Of a DNA stretch of 30,268 bases, positions 17,187 to 24,632 are shown in pieces. Source of the stretch: an uncultured Collinsella sp. (GTDB lineage: Bacteria; Actinomycetota; Coriobacteriia; Coriobacteriales; Coriobacteriaceae); contig UQMW01000021.1 of NCBI GenBank assembly GCA_900542275.1, forward strand, positions 1-30,268. The letters run 5' to 3'. The notes beneath the pieces were generated by a model that was not told the DNA's origin, ran no database searches, and saw only the letters and a list, made by a program, of their open reading frames with translations. The position numbers and the translations under genes are program-made. Position 1 is the stretch's first letter. The number at the start of each line of letters is the position of its first letter.

Positions 17187-17326
17187 GCTTGTAAAAACAA
17201 ATGGTAATGCCGCCGTCTCTTGAAGTACATCGCCACCGCACTCCAAACAACGCCAACGAGCAGTATTCCTTAAGGGATAGATTTAATTAGGCTAACGCGC
17301 CTTTACGGGTGATTTTTGGACGAAGT

Positions 17327-17421
17327 GGTCCCGGTGCCGGCGGGCTGTTTGGTAGTCGAGCGATCCCGCAGGCAAAGCCGAGGACCAGCGAGACACCAAA
17401 CAGCCCGCCGGCACCGGGACC
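17327..17421. repeat. Large inverted repeat downstream of ffs
   Basis: Arms 17327-17353 and 17395-17421 are perfectly complementary over 27 bp, with a 41-nt loop containing a short GGC-AAA-GCC stem. It begins 20 bp past the 3' end of the SRP RNA (minus strand). Confidence 0.9.
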
Positions 17422-17440
17422 GCATCGCGGCACCAAAAAA

Positions 17441-17558
17441 GCGCCCGTGCGCTCGATGGATTCGGATGCCCGACAGAGGCTCCTTATGGCTGCTTCCTTC
17501 CGGACCTGACCAGATTCGGAACATGTCGTCATCCGAACCCATCGAACGCGCTAGGCGC
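17441..17558 (-). ncRNA. ffs: Small SRP RNA (4.5S type)
   Basis: The minus strand carries the conserved apical loop of bacterial SRP RNA, GGTCAGGTCCGGAAGGAAGC, at about 17489-17514. Flanks pair into a long rod: GCGCC near 17558 with GGCGC at 17441, TTCGATGG with CCATCGA, and TTCGGATG with CATCCGAA. Six U residues (17435-17440 complement) end it. Length of about 118 nt suits the short form found in many bacteria. It works with Ffh to deliver membrane and secreted proteins to the translocon. The ends are estimated from pairing. Confidence 0.92.
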
Positions 17559-17602
17559 TCGGTATATCTTACCTGCTCCCGCCCGATGGGGCAAGACAGC
17601 TA

Positions 17603-17684
17603 ATTTGGGACGGGGCTTTTTTGACTACTTTTTGACTGGGGGCATCAGAGTGGCGAAAGTAGTCAAGAAAGCCCCGTCCCAAAT
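17603..17684. repeat. Large inverted repeat, 29-bp arms
   Basis: Arms 17603-17631 and 17656-17684 pair over 29 bp with one mismatch and a 24-nt loop. Both arms contain GGGACGGGGCTTT.TTGACTAC. It lies in non-coding DNA between ffs and the TadA fusion gene. Confidence 0.9.
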
Positions 17685-17718
17685 AGACTGGTCTGACGCT
17701 GCGCCACGAAAAGGGCCT

Positions 17719-17845
17719 ATCTACTACGTTTAGGCCGCGGGGTCAACCATAGCCGACTTTTTCGAAAATCGGCAAGCTTTCTACCTGCGGTTTTAATTTC
17801 ACAAATTCCGGGATGGTCGAGGGTGTTCCGCTAAACGTAGTAGAT
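17719..17845. repeat. Long-range inverted repeat with an inner hairpin
   Basis: Arms 17719-17733 and 17831-17845 are perfect over 15 bp, 97 bp apart. An inner stem GCCGA/TCGGC (17752-17773) lies inside. Total length of 127 bp is close to the two 125-bp nested palindromes. No gene overlaps. Confidence 0.75.
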
Positions 17846-17915
17846 TACCGCATTTCATGGCAGACGGTCCGACCCAAAGCACAAGGCGACCAGCCTCGGA
17901 TGGCCATTCACGAAG

Positions 17916-17978
17916 TTGCGGTGGAATACGGACTGAATTGGCGCCTTAAAGGCAAAAACACTCCGTATTTCACCGCAA
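17916..17978. repeat. Inverted repeat just past the TadA fusion gene
   Basis: Arms 17916-17935 and 17959-17978 pair over 20 bp with two mismatches and a 23-nt loop with a GCC-TTAAA-GGC stem. It is 22 bp past the stop at 18000 (minus strand), so it may stop transcription from that gene, although a U-tract is absent. Confidence 0.8.
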
Positions 17979-17999
17979 GTTATTGGGGAGGGATTGGTT

Positions 18000-19781
18000 T
18001 TAGAGGCGGCCAAGGTCGTAGGCTCGCGCGGCAGACTCGCCGGCGCAGATGAGGTTGGTTGCGGCTTCCTGCGGATCGAGTGCCCACTTCAAATCCATGG
18101 GCTTGCGGCAGATCGGCAAAACCAGGTCGACGCCCTGCCCATACACCGCATCCAGGTTGTCGGCACGACCGCCCACGACGGCGACCACCGGCTTGCTATA
18201 GCGCTTGGCACGGCAGGCCACACCCACCGGCGCTTTGCCGGCGGCGGATTGCTCGTCCATATTGCCCTCGCCCGTTATGACCAGGTCGACATCGCGCACA
18301 TGTTCGTCAAACCCAATCAGATCGAGCACCGTCTCCACGCCCGAGCGTAGCTCCGCACCGAGCGCCAGTAACGCCGCGCCCAAGCCACCGGCAGCGCCCG
18401 CTCCGGGCACGCCGAGCACCGAGCCAAATGTCCGTGCGCCCTCGGGTGTGCGCAACAACCCCTGGGCCCGAGCCTCGACAATTGCCGTATCGAGCAGACG
18501 ACCGTAGCCGACCATCCAGCTGTCGCACCTGCTCAGCGCCTCGGCGTCACCCGTCGGCAAGCCTTTCTGCCCGCCAAACACCGCCAATGCGCCCCGACGC
18601 CCCACGAGCGGATTCTCGACATCCGAAAGCACAACGATACGAGCATCATCCAAAGCCTGAAGCGCTGGCGCCAAATCAACGCTCGCCACCTGCTCAAGGC
18701 CGGCAAGACCGGGGGCGATATCGCAGCCCTGATCATCGACCACACGCGCGCCCAGCGCCTGCAGCATACCGGCGCCACCGTCGTTGGTGGCACTGCCGCC
18801 CAAGCCAATATAGATAGTCTTTGCACCCGCGCGAACCGCACGAAGCATCAGTTCGCCCACGCCATAGGTCGAAGCCGCAAGCGCCGCCGATTCCGTGCAG
18901 GTTGAATACCCAATACCCGCCGCCTCGGCCATCTCAATTACAGCCGACTCGTGCTCGCCGTCCACCAGCATCCGGGCAGACACGCGGCCGCCCAAGGGGC
19001 CTGCAACCTCGCAGGCCAAGAGCTCGCCACCGCAGGCGGCAACGGCGTTGAGCGTTCCCTCGCCACCATCTGCCAGCGGCAAAGCGCACGCCTCGGCATC
19101 GGGCCACACGCGGCGCACGCCTTCGGCAACCGTCGCCTCCGCCTGTGCACTCGAAACGCTGCCCTTAAAGGAGTCGATCGCCAGCAGCACGCGGCGGGGC
19201 CGGCGGCACGCGGGGCCAAAGTCAACCGCCGCGCCAGCATCCTCTTCGGCACACGCGAGCGCCTCGGCATGAGCGGCATGCGCGTCGAGATCGGCCCCAC
19301 AACCGCGGCCAGCACCGCCTGTTCCGCGCAGACCGCCAAAATAGCTACTCAGCAGTTCGCGGCATTCATCCGCCAGGACCCCAGCCGCCACATTAAACCG
19401 ATGATTCAGGCGCGAGTCGGCATTCAAATCGTATAGGGATCCCAACGCGCCCGCTTTAGCATCGGCCGCGCCGTACACGCAGCGCCCCACGCGCGCGTTG
19501 ACCATAAGCCCCGCACACATGCAGCAGGGTTCGAGCGTCACGTAGACCGTACAGTCGGAAAGGCGCCAGCGGCCAAGCGCCTGGGCAGCGGCGCACAGGG
19601 CCGCGAACTCTGCATGCGCCGAAGGGTCCTGGTCGAGCTCGCGACGATTATGCGCCCTCGCGACGATCTCGCCGTCGCGCACCACTACGGCTCCGATGGG
19701 CACCTCGCCCACCGCCGCGGCGGCTCGCGCCTCCGCCAACGCCTCGCGCATGAACTTCTCGTCGATTTCGGTGATCGTCAT
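18000..19781 (-). CDS. tadA: Fusion of tRNA adenosine deaminase (TadA) and glycerate 2-kinase
   Basis: The protein has 593 residues. Residues 5-150 are TadA: HAE (56-58) with zinc ligands His56, Cys86 and Cys89 in TLEPCCMC, and catalytic Glu58. TadA converts A34 to inosine in tRNA-Arg(ACG). An Ala/Gly-rich linker (150-195) joins a full glycerate kinase of the GarK type: LLAIDSFKGSVSS (about 199-211), PLADGGEGT, LGGSATNDGGAG and VITGEGNMDEQS near the C-terminus. That enzyme phosphorylates D-glycerate. ATG at 19781 has GGAAGG 6 bases upstream; an earlier start at 19832 reaches the tRNA gene's promoter and lacks a site. The reading frame is continuous across the join. No pathway link between the two activities is evident. 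Confidence 0.9.
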   Translation of the reverse strand: MTITEIDEKFMREALAEARAAAAVGEVPIGAVVVRDGEIVARAHNRRELDQDPSAHAEFAALCAAAQALGRWRLSDCTVYVTLEPCCMCAGLMVNARVGRCVYGAADAKAGALGSLYDLNADSRLNHRFNVAAGVLADECRELLSSYFGGLRGTGGAGRGCGADLDAHAAHAEALACAEEDAGAAVDFGPACRRPRRVLLAIDSFKGSVSSAQAEATVAEGVRRVWPDAEACALPLADGGEGTLNAVAACGGELLACEVAGPLGGRVSARMLVDGEHESAVIEMAEAAGIGYSTCTESAALAASTYGVGELMLRAVRAGAKTIYIGLGGSATNDGGAGMLQALGARVVDDQGCDIAPGLAGLEQVASVDLAPALQALDDARIVVLSDVENPLVGRRGALAVFGGQKGLPTGDAEALSRCDSWMVGYGRLLDTAIVEARAQGLLRTPEGARTFGSVLGVPGAGAAGGLGAALLALGAELRSGVETVLDLIGFDEHVRDVDLVITGEGNMDEQSAAGKAPVGVACRAKRYSKPVVAVVGGRADNLDAVYGQGVDLVLPICRKPMDLKWALDPQEAATNLICAGESAARAYDLGRL

Positions 19782-19832
19782 CGTTCGCCTTCCCTGTTGC
19801 AAATTCAAAACGATGCTATCATTACGACTCAC

Positions 19833-19922
19833 GGAGAGATGGCAGAGCGGTTGAATGCGGCGGTCTTGAAAACCGTTGAGCGCGAGAGCGTTCCGGGGGT
19901 TCGAATCCCCCTCTCTCCGCCA
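19833..19922 (+). tRNA. tRNA-Ser (UGA)
   Basis: The 90-nt sequence forms a cloverleaf: acceptor GGAGAGA with TCTCTCC, discriminator G and encoded CCA, T-arm GGGGGTTCGAATCCCCC, and a long variable arm (GAGCGCGAGAGCGTTC) typical of serine tRNA. Anticodon TGA is at 19867-19869. It diverges from the TadA fusion gene and ends 3 bp before the convergent TetR gene's stop. Confidence 0.96.
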
Positions 19923-19925
19923 CTT

Positions 19926-20522
19926 TTAGTGATGCACCGGTGTCATGGTCCGCTCAAACAGCGCATCGACCACGTCGGCCATCTCGGGTCGACGCTCAAG
20001 ATCGTGGCCCGATTCCCACCATATCGTGAAAAGTCGAATAATACCGCCGGCGACAAACTCAGACGTCGTCTCGAGTGACACGGGGGCCAGGGCATCCTCG
20101 GCAAGCACGTTCATCACACGCTCGCGGATGGAGCGGGCAATACGGTCGCAAATAACGTTGGTCAGCATTCCCGACATGCTGCTCGCCAAAATGTTGTCCA
20201 TGAGCTGCTCATGGGCCAGAATCAGGTCCATGGCATCGTCCAAAATCGCGTGCCGAAGCGCGCGCACGTCCTCGGCAGACACTGCGCCGGCCTCATCGGG
20301 CTGTTTTTGCGGCAAGCCCGACATAAGCTCATCGATATAAAAGGCAAAGTAATCGTTCTTGTCGCGAAAGTGCTTGTAGAACGTCGTACGGCGAATCATG
20401 GCGCGGTCGCACAGCATGGCAACCGTCAGGTCCTCAAAACGATGCTCCTCGAGAAGTTCGGTGAAGGCATCGAACAGGGCGCGGTAGGTTTTCTTAATGC
20501 GAAGGTCCACTGGTATCGCCAT
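19926..20522 (-). CDS. TetR/AcrR-family transcriptional regulator
   Basis: The protein has 198 residues. The N-terminal helix-turn-helix reads RIKKTYRALFDAFTELLEEHRFEDLTVAMLCDRAMIRRTTFYKHFRDKNDYFAFYIDEL, the standard TetR pattern with TTFYKHF as the recognition helix. The C-terminal ligand/dimer part (about 70-190) is helical and ends in WWESGHDLERRPEMADVVDALFERTM. The start is uncertain: ATG 20522 touches a GAGG, while GTG 20510 has it about 12 bases away; a longer frame to 20783 would cross the lemA promoter and is unlikely. It is divergent from lemA, with about 200 bp between them, so it may repress itself or lemA. The ligand cannot be predicted. Confidence 0.85.
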   Translation of the reverse strand: MAIPVDLRIKKTYRALFDAFTELLEEHRFEDLTVAMLCDRAMIRRTTFYKHFRDKNDYFAFYIDELMSGLPQKQPDEAGAVSAEDVRALRHAILDDAMDLILAHEQLMDNILASSMSGMLTNVICDRIARSIRERVMNVLAEDALAPVSLETTSEFVAGGIIRLFTIWWESGHDLERRPEMADVVDALFERTMTPVHH

Positions 20523-20630
20523 CCTCAGGGCAAAGACAGTACTCGACAATCTGTCGCATATCTTACACCTGTACCTCGCGCGCTTTGCCCCGGTGCCAAC
20601 CCCGCCGAAAACATAACGCTTACCGGAAAG

Positions 20631-20660
20631 TTCGGCACGGCAAAACGTTGCGGGTATACT
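20631..20660 (+). promoter_or_regulatory. Promoter candidate for lemA
   Basis: TATACT (20655-20660) sits 18 bp past TTCGGC (20631-20636), a weak -35. The lemA start is 62 bp further on. Confidence 0.4.
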
Positions 20661-20721
20661 AGTAGCGTTATACCAACGGCAGCTGGCGCATGCCGCCGCG
20701 GCCATTCGAAACGGAGACATC

Positions 20722-21273
20722 ATGATTACCGTCATCATCGGCATCGTTGTTGTCATTGTGATTGTCTGCGCCATCGCCGGCATCTACAACAACATGGTCA
20801 CCAAGCGTAACCGCATCGATAACGCCTGGCAGAACATCGATACGCAGCTGCAGCGCCGCAACGACCTGATCCCCAACCTGGTCGAGACCGTCAAGGGCTA
20901 CGCCAAGCACGAGCAAGAGACGCTCTCCGCCGTGATCAGCGCGCGTAACACCGCCGTCAAGGCCACCACGCCCGAGGCCAAGATGGAGGCCGACAACGTG
21001 CTGACCGGTGCGCTACGCCAGCTCTTCGCCGTAGCCGAGGCCTATCCCGACCTTAAGGCAAACACCAACTTTACGCAGCTGCAGGCGTCGCTCGAGGATA
21101 CCGAGAACAAGATTAGCTATGCACGCCAGAGCTACAACGACTGCGTGCTCAGCTACAACAACGCCATCCAGACGTTCCCGGCTGTCATCTTTGCCGGCAT
21201 CTTCCAGTTTAAGGAGCGCCAGGGCTTCGAGGCCGCCGAAGCAGCCCGCCAGGCCCCGACCGTCAAGTTCTAA
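20722..21273 (+). CDS. lemA: LemA family protein
   Basis: The protein has 183 residues with one N-terminal membrane helix (2-21), then NMVTKRNRIDNAWQNIDTQLQRRNDLIPNLVETVKGY, the diagnostic LemA region, and a helical domain to the end (YARQSYNDCVLSYNNAIQTFP). LemA proteins are membrane-tethered and usually face the outside; the function is unknown. GGAGA is 4 bases before the ATG. Many lemA genes sit beside a TPM-domain gene; none is here. A terminator follows at 21314. Confidence 0.93.
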   Translation: MITVIIGIVVVIVIVCAIAGIYNNMVTKRNRIDNAWQNIDTQLQRRNDLIPNLVETVKGYAKHEQETLSAVISARNTAVKATTPEAKMEADNVLTGALRQLFAVAEAYPDLKANTNFTQLQASLEDTENKISYARQSYNDCVLSYNNAIQTFPAVIFAGIFQFKERQGFEAAEAARQAPTVKF

Positions 21274-21313
21274 ACAACAAGGCCGAGTCTTAAGCCAGTT
21301 CATCAACCCTTTG

Positions 21314-21343
21314 GGGCCCAAGGCACAAACCTTGGGCCCTTTT
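21314..21343 (+). terminator. Terminator of lemA
   Basis: A perfect 10-bp stem (GGGCCCAAGG with CCTTGGGCCC), 6-nt loop and TTTT. It is 40 bp past the lemA stop. Confidence 0.92.
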
Positions 21344-21371
21344 CGCATCCACGCACAACGCGCGGCCAAAC

Positions 21372-21397
21372 AAAAAGCGCGGCCTAAAAGGCCGCGC
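21372..21397 (-). terminator. Terminator facing lemA, for ilvE
   Basis: On the minus strand GCGCGGCC-TTTTA-GGCCGCGC (21377-21397) is followed by UUUUU. It lies past the nested palindrome, 200 bp after the ilvE stop. Confidence 0.8.
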
Positions 21398-21449
21398 ACC
21401 ATATTCAATTCAGCCAAGTAATCCCCTGTCGCGACAGCGCCGAGCCGCA

Positions 21450-21574
21450 GGGCAGAGAGCAAGTTCCCTCCCAGCGCACTCCGCAGGACGCAAGAAGCCC
21501 TCGCCGCACGAAGTGCGCAGCGAGGACTTCTTGCATGTCCGAGGACGCGCTGGGAGGGAACTTGCTCTCTGCCC
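21450..21574. repeat. 125-bp nested palindrome (copy 2) between lemA and ilvE
   Basis: Outer arms 21450-21477 and 21547-21574 are perfect over 28 bp. Inside, 21490-21504 and 21520-21534 pair over 15 bp with one mismatch, and CGCAC-GAA-GTGCG caps the stem. Total length of 125 bp equals that of the element at 228-352, and both share AGGGAACTT and TGCCCG in the right arm and CCGCA..GCAA near the inner stem. Confidence 0.88.
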
Positions 21575-21604
21575 GGACGTGCTCGCCAAGAGCTGTAAGG
21601 CAAA

Positions 21605-22657
21605 TTACGCGACGGTGTAAACCCAGTTGTGCTTGTCCTCGACAGCACCAGACTGGATGCCCGTCAGGGTCTCGCGGAGCTTCTTCATCACAGGGCCGAT
21701 CTCGGTGTAGCCAGCCGGGAAGGTCACGGTCTCATCGGCACCATAAACCTTATTGTCGATCTCGCCCACCGGGGAGATGACGGCGGCGGTGCCGCACAGG
21801 CCGCACTCCACAAAGGTGCCGGCCTTGACCTCGGCCCACTCGACGGGGCGCTGGTCGACGGTTATGCCCAGGTCCTGAGCAACCTGAACGAGCGAGCGAC
21901 GGGTGATGGAGGGCAGGATGGAGTCAGTGTGCGACTGCGGAACGACAAGCGTGCCATCCTCCTTCACGAACAGGACGTTGGCGCCACCGGTCTCCTCGAC
22001 ATAGGTGCGGGACTCGGAGTCGAGATACAGGTTCTCGGCATAGCCCTCGCGGTGAGCCTCCATCGTGGGCTTGAGGGACATGGCGTAGTTCAGGCCGGCC
22101 TTGATGTTGCCGGTGCCGTGCGGTGCGGCGCGGTCGTACTCGGAAACGCGCAGCTTGACGGGCTTGAGGCCACCCTTAAAGTACGGACCGACCGGGGTCA
22201 CGAGAATGCGGAACGTGTACTCAGGAGCGGGAGCCACGCCAATCACGTCACCGGAGCCGATCATAAACGGACGCACGTACAGGGTCGCGCCGGAACCGAA
22301 GGGCGGAACCCAGGCGGCGTTGGCAGAAACGACCTGCTTGACGGCCTCGACGAACTTGTCCTTGGGGAACGGGGGCATCTCGAGGCGCTGCGCAGAGTTG
22401 TACATGCGCTCAGCGTTCATGTCGGGACGGAAGCAGACGATGCTGCCGTCCTCGGCGGTGTAGGCCTTCAGGCCCTCAAAGACCTCCTGGCAGTAATGGA
22501 AGATGCCGCCGCACTCGGAGACATGCAGGGTGTGGTCGGTGGTCAGGCCGCCCTCGTCCCACTCGCCATCCTTCCAATGAGCCTCGTAGCTGTAATCGGT
22601 TTTCATGTAGCCAAAGCCGAGGCTACCCCAATCGATATCCTTCTTCTCGACAGTCAT
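21605..22657 (-). CDS. ilvE: Branched-chain amino acid aminotransferase
   Basis: The protein has 350 residues, the usual size of the eukaryotic-like type II branched-chain aminotransferase. It has GFGYMKTDYSYEAHWKDGEW at the N-terminus, HYCQEVFEGLKAY, and NIKAGLNYA with the PLP lysine Lys186. LYLDSESRTYVEETGGANVLFV and VECGLCGTAAVISPVG are the conserved C-terminal parts. It transfers amino groups between 2-ketoglutarate and leucine, isoleucine and valine in the cytosol. ATG at 22657 has AAGGAG 6 bases upstream. The frame extends further upstream to 22807 but that stretch has no family match and looks like a leader. No T-box is evident in 22658-22860. It is a single gene. Confidence 0.95.
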   Translation of the reverse strand: MTVEKKDIDWGSLGFGYMKTDYSYEAHWKDGEWDEGGLTTDHTLHVSECGGIFHYCQEVFEGLKAYTAEDGSIVCFRPDMNAERMYNSAQRLEMPPFPKDKFVEAVKQVVSANAAWVPPFGSGATLYVRPFMIGSGDVIGVAPAPEYTFRILVTPVGPYFKGGLKPVKLRVSEYDRAAPHGTGNIKAGLNYAMSLKPTMEAHREGYAENLYLDSESRTYVEETGGANVLFVKEDGTLVVPQSHTDSILPSITRRSLVQVAQDLGITVDQRPVEWAEVKAGTFVECGLCGTAAVISPVGEIDNKVYGADETVTFPAGYTEIGPVMKKLRETLTGIQSGAVEDKHNWVYTVA

Positions 22658-22886
22658 ATGTCGCTCCTTACATACACAGTTGCATACTCGCGAACCCGCA
22701 CGCAAAGACCGAAGCCGACCGCGTCGCAACGTCGCACGCCCGGAGCGTAGAGCCGGACGGGACACGCGAACGGCATCAAAGCCGATGGCACGTCGATTCG
22801 CATGCACGAGATTGTACTCCCCGTACGCGTCTGATAAAACGCTTTTCTTTAACTAAGTAAAGTATTTTCATTTGACCGAAGCAGAA

Positions 22887-22916
22887 AGGCCCGCCACCGT
22901 AAAGGGTGACGGGCCT
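22887..22916 (-). terminator. Terminator of the DedA gene
   Basis: AGGCCCG-C-CACC (22887-22898) pairs with GGTG-A-CGGGCCT (22905-22916), with one mismatch. On the minus strand TTTC follows. It is about 30 bp past the stop at 22946. Confidence 0.8.
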
Positions 22917-22945
22917 CAACGGCACGGTTTGCGCGCTGGCTCGAG

Positions 22946-23593
22946 CTACGCGTTCTTTTTGCCCAGCTTAGCCTTAACCAGACCGACCACGGTCGGGATG
23001 ATCGACACGGCGACGATGCCGATAATCAGCAGCTCAAAGTGCTCCTGCACAAAGGGAATGCCGCCAAAGAAGTAGCCCAACAGCGTAAAGACCGTCGACC
23101 AGGTAATGCCGCCCAGCACGTTAAAGATGACAAAGTTGCGCCAGTGCATGCCGCCCATGCCGGCGATGAAAGGCACAAAGGTGCGGATAAACGGGAAGAA
23201 GCGACCCAGGAAGATGGCCAGGTGGCCCCACTTGTCCAAGAAGTCCTCGGACTTTTTGATTCGCTCGGGCGTCATGGCCTTCACCTTGCCCGAGGCGATG
23301 ATCTTTTGGCCAAAGAAATGACCGATCATAAAGTTGCACTGATCGCCCAAGATGGCAGCCGTCCATGCGACGGCCAGCAGAGCCACGATGTTAAAGCCGC
23401 CGTTGTGGGCAAAGAAACCCGAGGCAAACAGCAGCGAGTCGCCGGGAAGGAACGGGAAGAACACCACGCCCGTCTCGATAAAGATGATCAGGAACACGCA
23501 GCCGTAGGCCATAAGCGGGCCGGCGGCGATCCAGCTGGCGATCGCGGTGCGCGGATCCTTAAGCAGCTCGGCGATAAAATTGATGAAACCCAT
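22946..23593 (-). CDS. DedA family membrane protein
   Basis: The protein has 215 residues with about five hydrophobic segments. It carries the DedA marks: an acidic site before FFPFLPGDSLLFASGF and FLGRFFPFIRTFVPFIAGMGGMHW with its conserved Arg and Gly. DedA proteins move lipids (undecaprenyl phosphate in some) or protect against membrane stress. ATG at 23593 has GAGAGG 9 bases upstream; the frame extends 23 residues further upstream without a site. It ends in a basic KAKLGKKNA. It is divergent from cysE, with about 220 bp between them. Confidence 0.92.
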   Translation of the reverse strand: MGFINFIAELLKDPRTAIASWIAAGPLMAYGCVFLIIFIETGVVFFPFLPGDSLLFASGFFAHNGGFNIVALLAVAWTAAILGDQCNFMIGHFFGQKIIASGKVKAMTPERIKKSEDFLDKWGHLAIFLGRFFPFIRTFVPFIAGMGGMHWRNFVIFNVLGGITWSTVFTLLGYFFGGIPFVQEHFELLIIGIVAVSIIPTVVGLVKAKLGKKNA

Positions 23594-23769
23594 GAAGTAA
23601 AACCTCTCAGTTGTGGGCGCGGACACGTCCAAGTTGACCAGTATACGGTTGTGACGCGGCAACGCACACGACCTTACAAAAGCATGACTCCATTACCAGC
23701 AAGTTTGCATAACTGACACCTGTCGCGCAAAGCCGCCAAGATTGCTCTTCCTAATCCCTAGCGAATCGC

Positions 23770-23775
23770 TATACT
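23770..23775 (+). promoter_or_regulatory. -10 candidate for cysE
   Basis: TATACT lies 42 bp before the GTG start. No fitting -35 is seen at 17 bp spacing, so this is tentative. Confidence 0.3.
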
Positions 23776-23816
23776 TTATTGAATCGCATTGTCACGGCGC
23801 TAAGGGAGGGCGGCCG

Positions 23817-24521
23817 GTGAGCTTTATCAACACCATTCGCGAGGACATCAAGACCGTCCAGGCGCAGGACCCTGCCGCGCAAAATGGCCTGGTCATCTTC
23901 CTGTCCTACCCCGGCCTGCACGCCAAGTGGAATCATGTGCCCGAACACTGGCTGTGGGAACACGGCCATCGATCGCTTGCCCGTGTGCTCTCGCAGTTAA
24001 CCCGCCATATCACCGGCGTCGAGATTCATCCCGCCGCGCAGATCGGCAAGCACTTCTTTATCGACCACGCCATGGGCGTCGTTATTGGCGAGACTACCAT
24101 CGTGGGCGACAACTGCGTGCTCTACCAGGGCGTCACGCTTGGCGGCACCGGCAACGAGACCGGCAAACGCCACCCCACCCTGGGCAATAATGTCACCGTG
24201 GGCACGGGCGCCAAGGTGCTTGGCAACATCCACATCGGCAACAACGTCAAGATCGGCGGCAACTCGGTCGTCGTCAAGGACGTGCCCGACAACTGCACCG
24301 TCGTGGGCGTGCCCGGGCGCATCATCAAGCGCAACGGCTGCCGCGTGTTCGAGGAGAGCTTCGACGCCAAGCAGCATCGCGAGTACATGCCCGACGATGC
24401 CGCCGAGCAGAGCGCCCTCAACCGTCAGGGCATCACCGAAAACGCCCGTCGCGTCAAGGAACTCGAGCAAGAGGTGGCCGAGCTCAAAGCCCTCGTCGCC
24501 AAGCTCGTGGTCGAGCGCTAG
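23817..24521 (+). CDS. cysE: Serine O-acetyltransferase
   Basis: The protein has 234 residues. Residues of about 5-60 are the helical N-terminal part (NTIREDIKTVQAQDPAAQ). From about 65 hexapeptide repeats form a left-handed beta-helix: GVEIHPAAQIGKHFFIDHAMGVVIGETTIVGDN with catalytic Asp and His, then GGTGNETGKRHPTLGNNVTVGTGAKVLGNIHIG. It acetylates serine in the first step of cysteine synthesis. GTG at 23817 has GGGAGG 7 bases upstream; ATG at 23742 adds 25 residues that match nothing and would cross the -10 candidate. The last 30 residues are a charged helix (VKELEQEVAELKALVAKLV), coiled-coil-like, an unusual tail. No cysK is adjacent. Confidence 0.93.
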   Translation: MSFINTIREDIKTVQAQDPAAQNGLVIFLSYPGLHAKWNHVPEHWLWEHGHRSLARVLSQLTRHITGVEIHPAAQIGKHFFIDHAMGVVIGETTIVGDNCVLYQGVTLGGTGNETGKRHPTLGNNVTVGTGAKVLGNIHIGNNVKIGGNSVVVKDVPDNCTVVGVPGRIIKRNGCRVFEESFDAKQHREYMPDDAAEQSALNRQGITENARRVKELEQEVAELKALVAKLVVER

Positions 24522-24559
24522 GGCCGCGGGCAACCGCCACAGCATGAACGCCAACACAA

Positions 24560-24599
24560 AAGGCGCGCCAGGGAATCCGCTCCCGGCGCGCCTTCTTTT
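24560..24599. terminator. Bidirectional terminator between cysE and exporter pair 2
   Basis: AAGGCGCGCC-A-GGGA (24560-24574) pairs with TCCC-GGCGCGCCTT (24581-24594). A-rich on the left and CTTTT on the right, so it can serve both convergent units. Confidence 0.9.
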
Positions 24600-24632
24600 C
24601 GATGTGACATGCGGGACTGACCCTTTGTCACC

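Noticed and set aside
17800..17812. CACAAATTCCGGG shared with the 62-bp array at 9678-9690
   Set aside because: A 13-base match is expected by chance in a window of this size and the flanks do not align.
17813..18052. 79-codon frame in the gap before the TadA fusion
   Set aside because: It overlaps inverted repeats and the end of a real gene, and has no binding site or homology that I can see.
22658..22860. T-box or amino acid leader before ilvE
   Set aside because: No T-box sequence, leader peptide rich in branched-chain codons or attenuator stem is seen.
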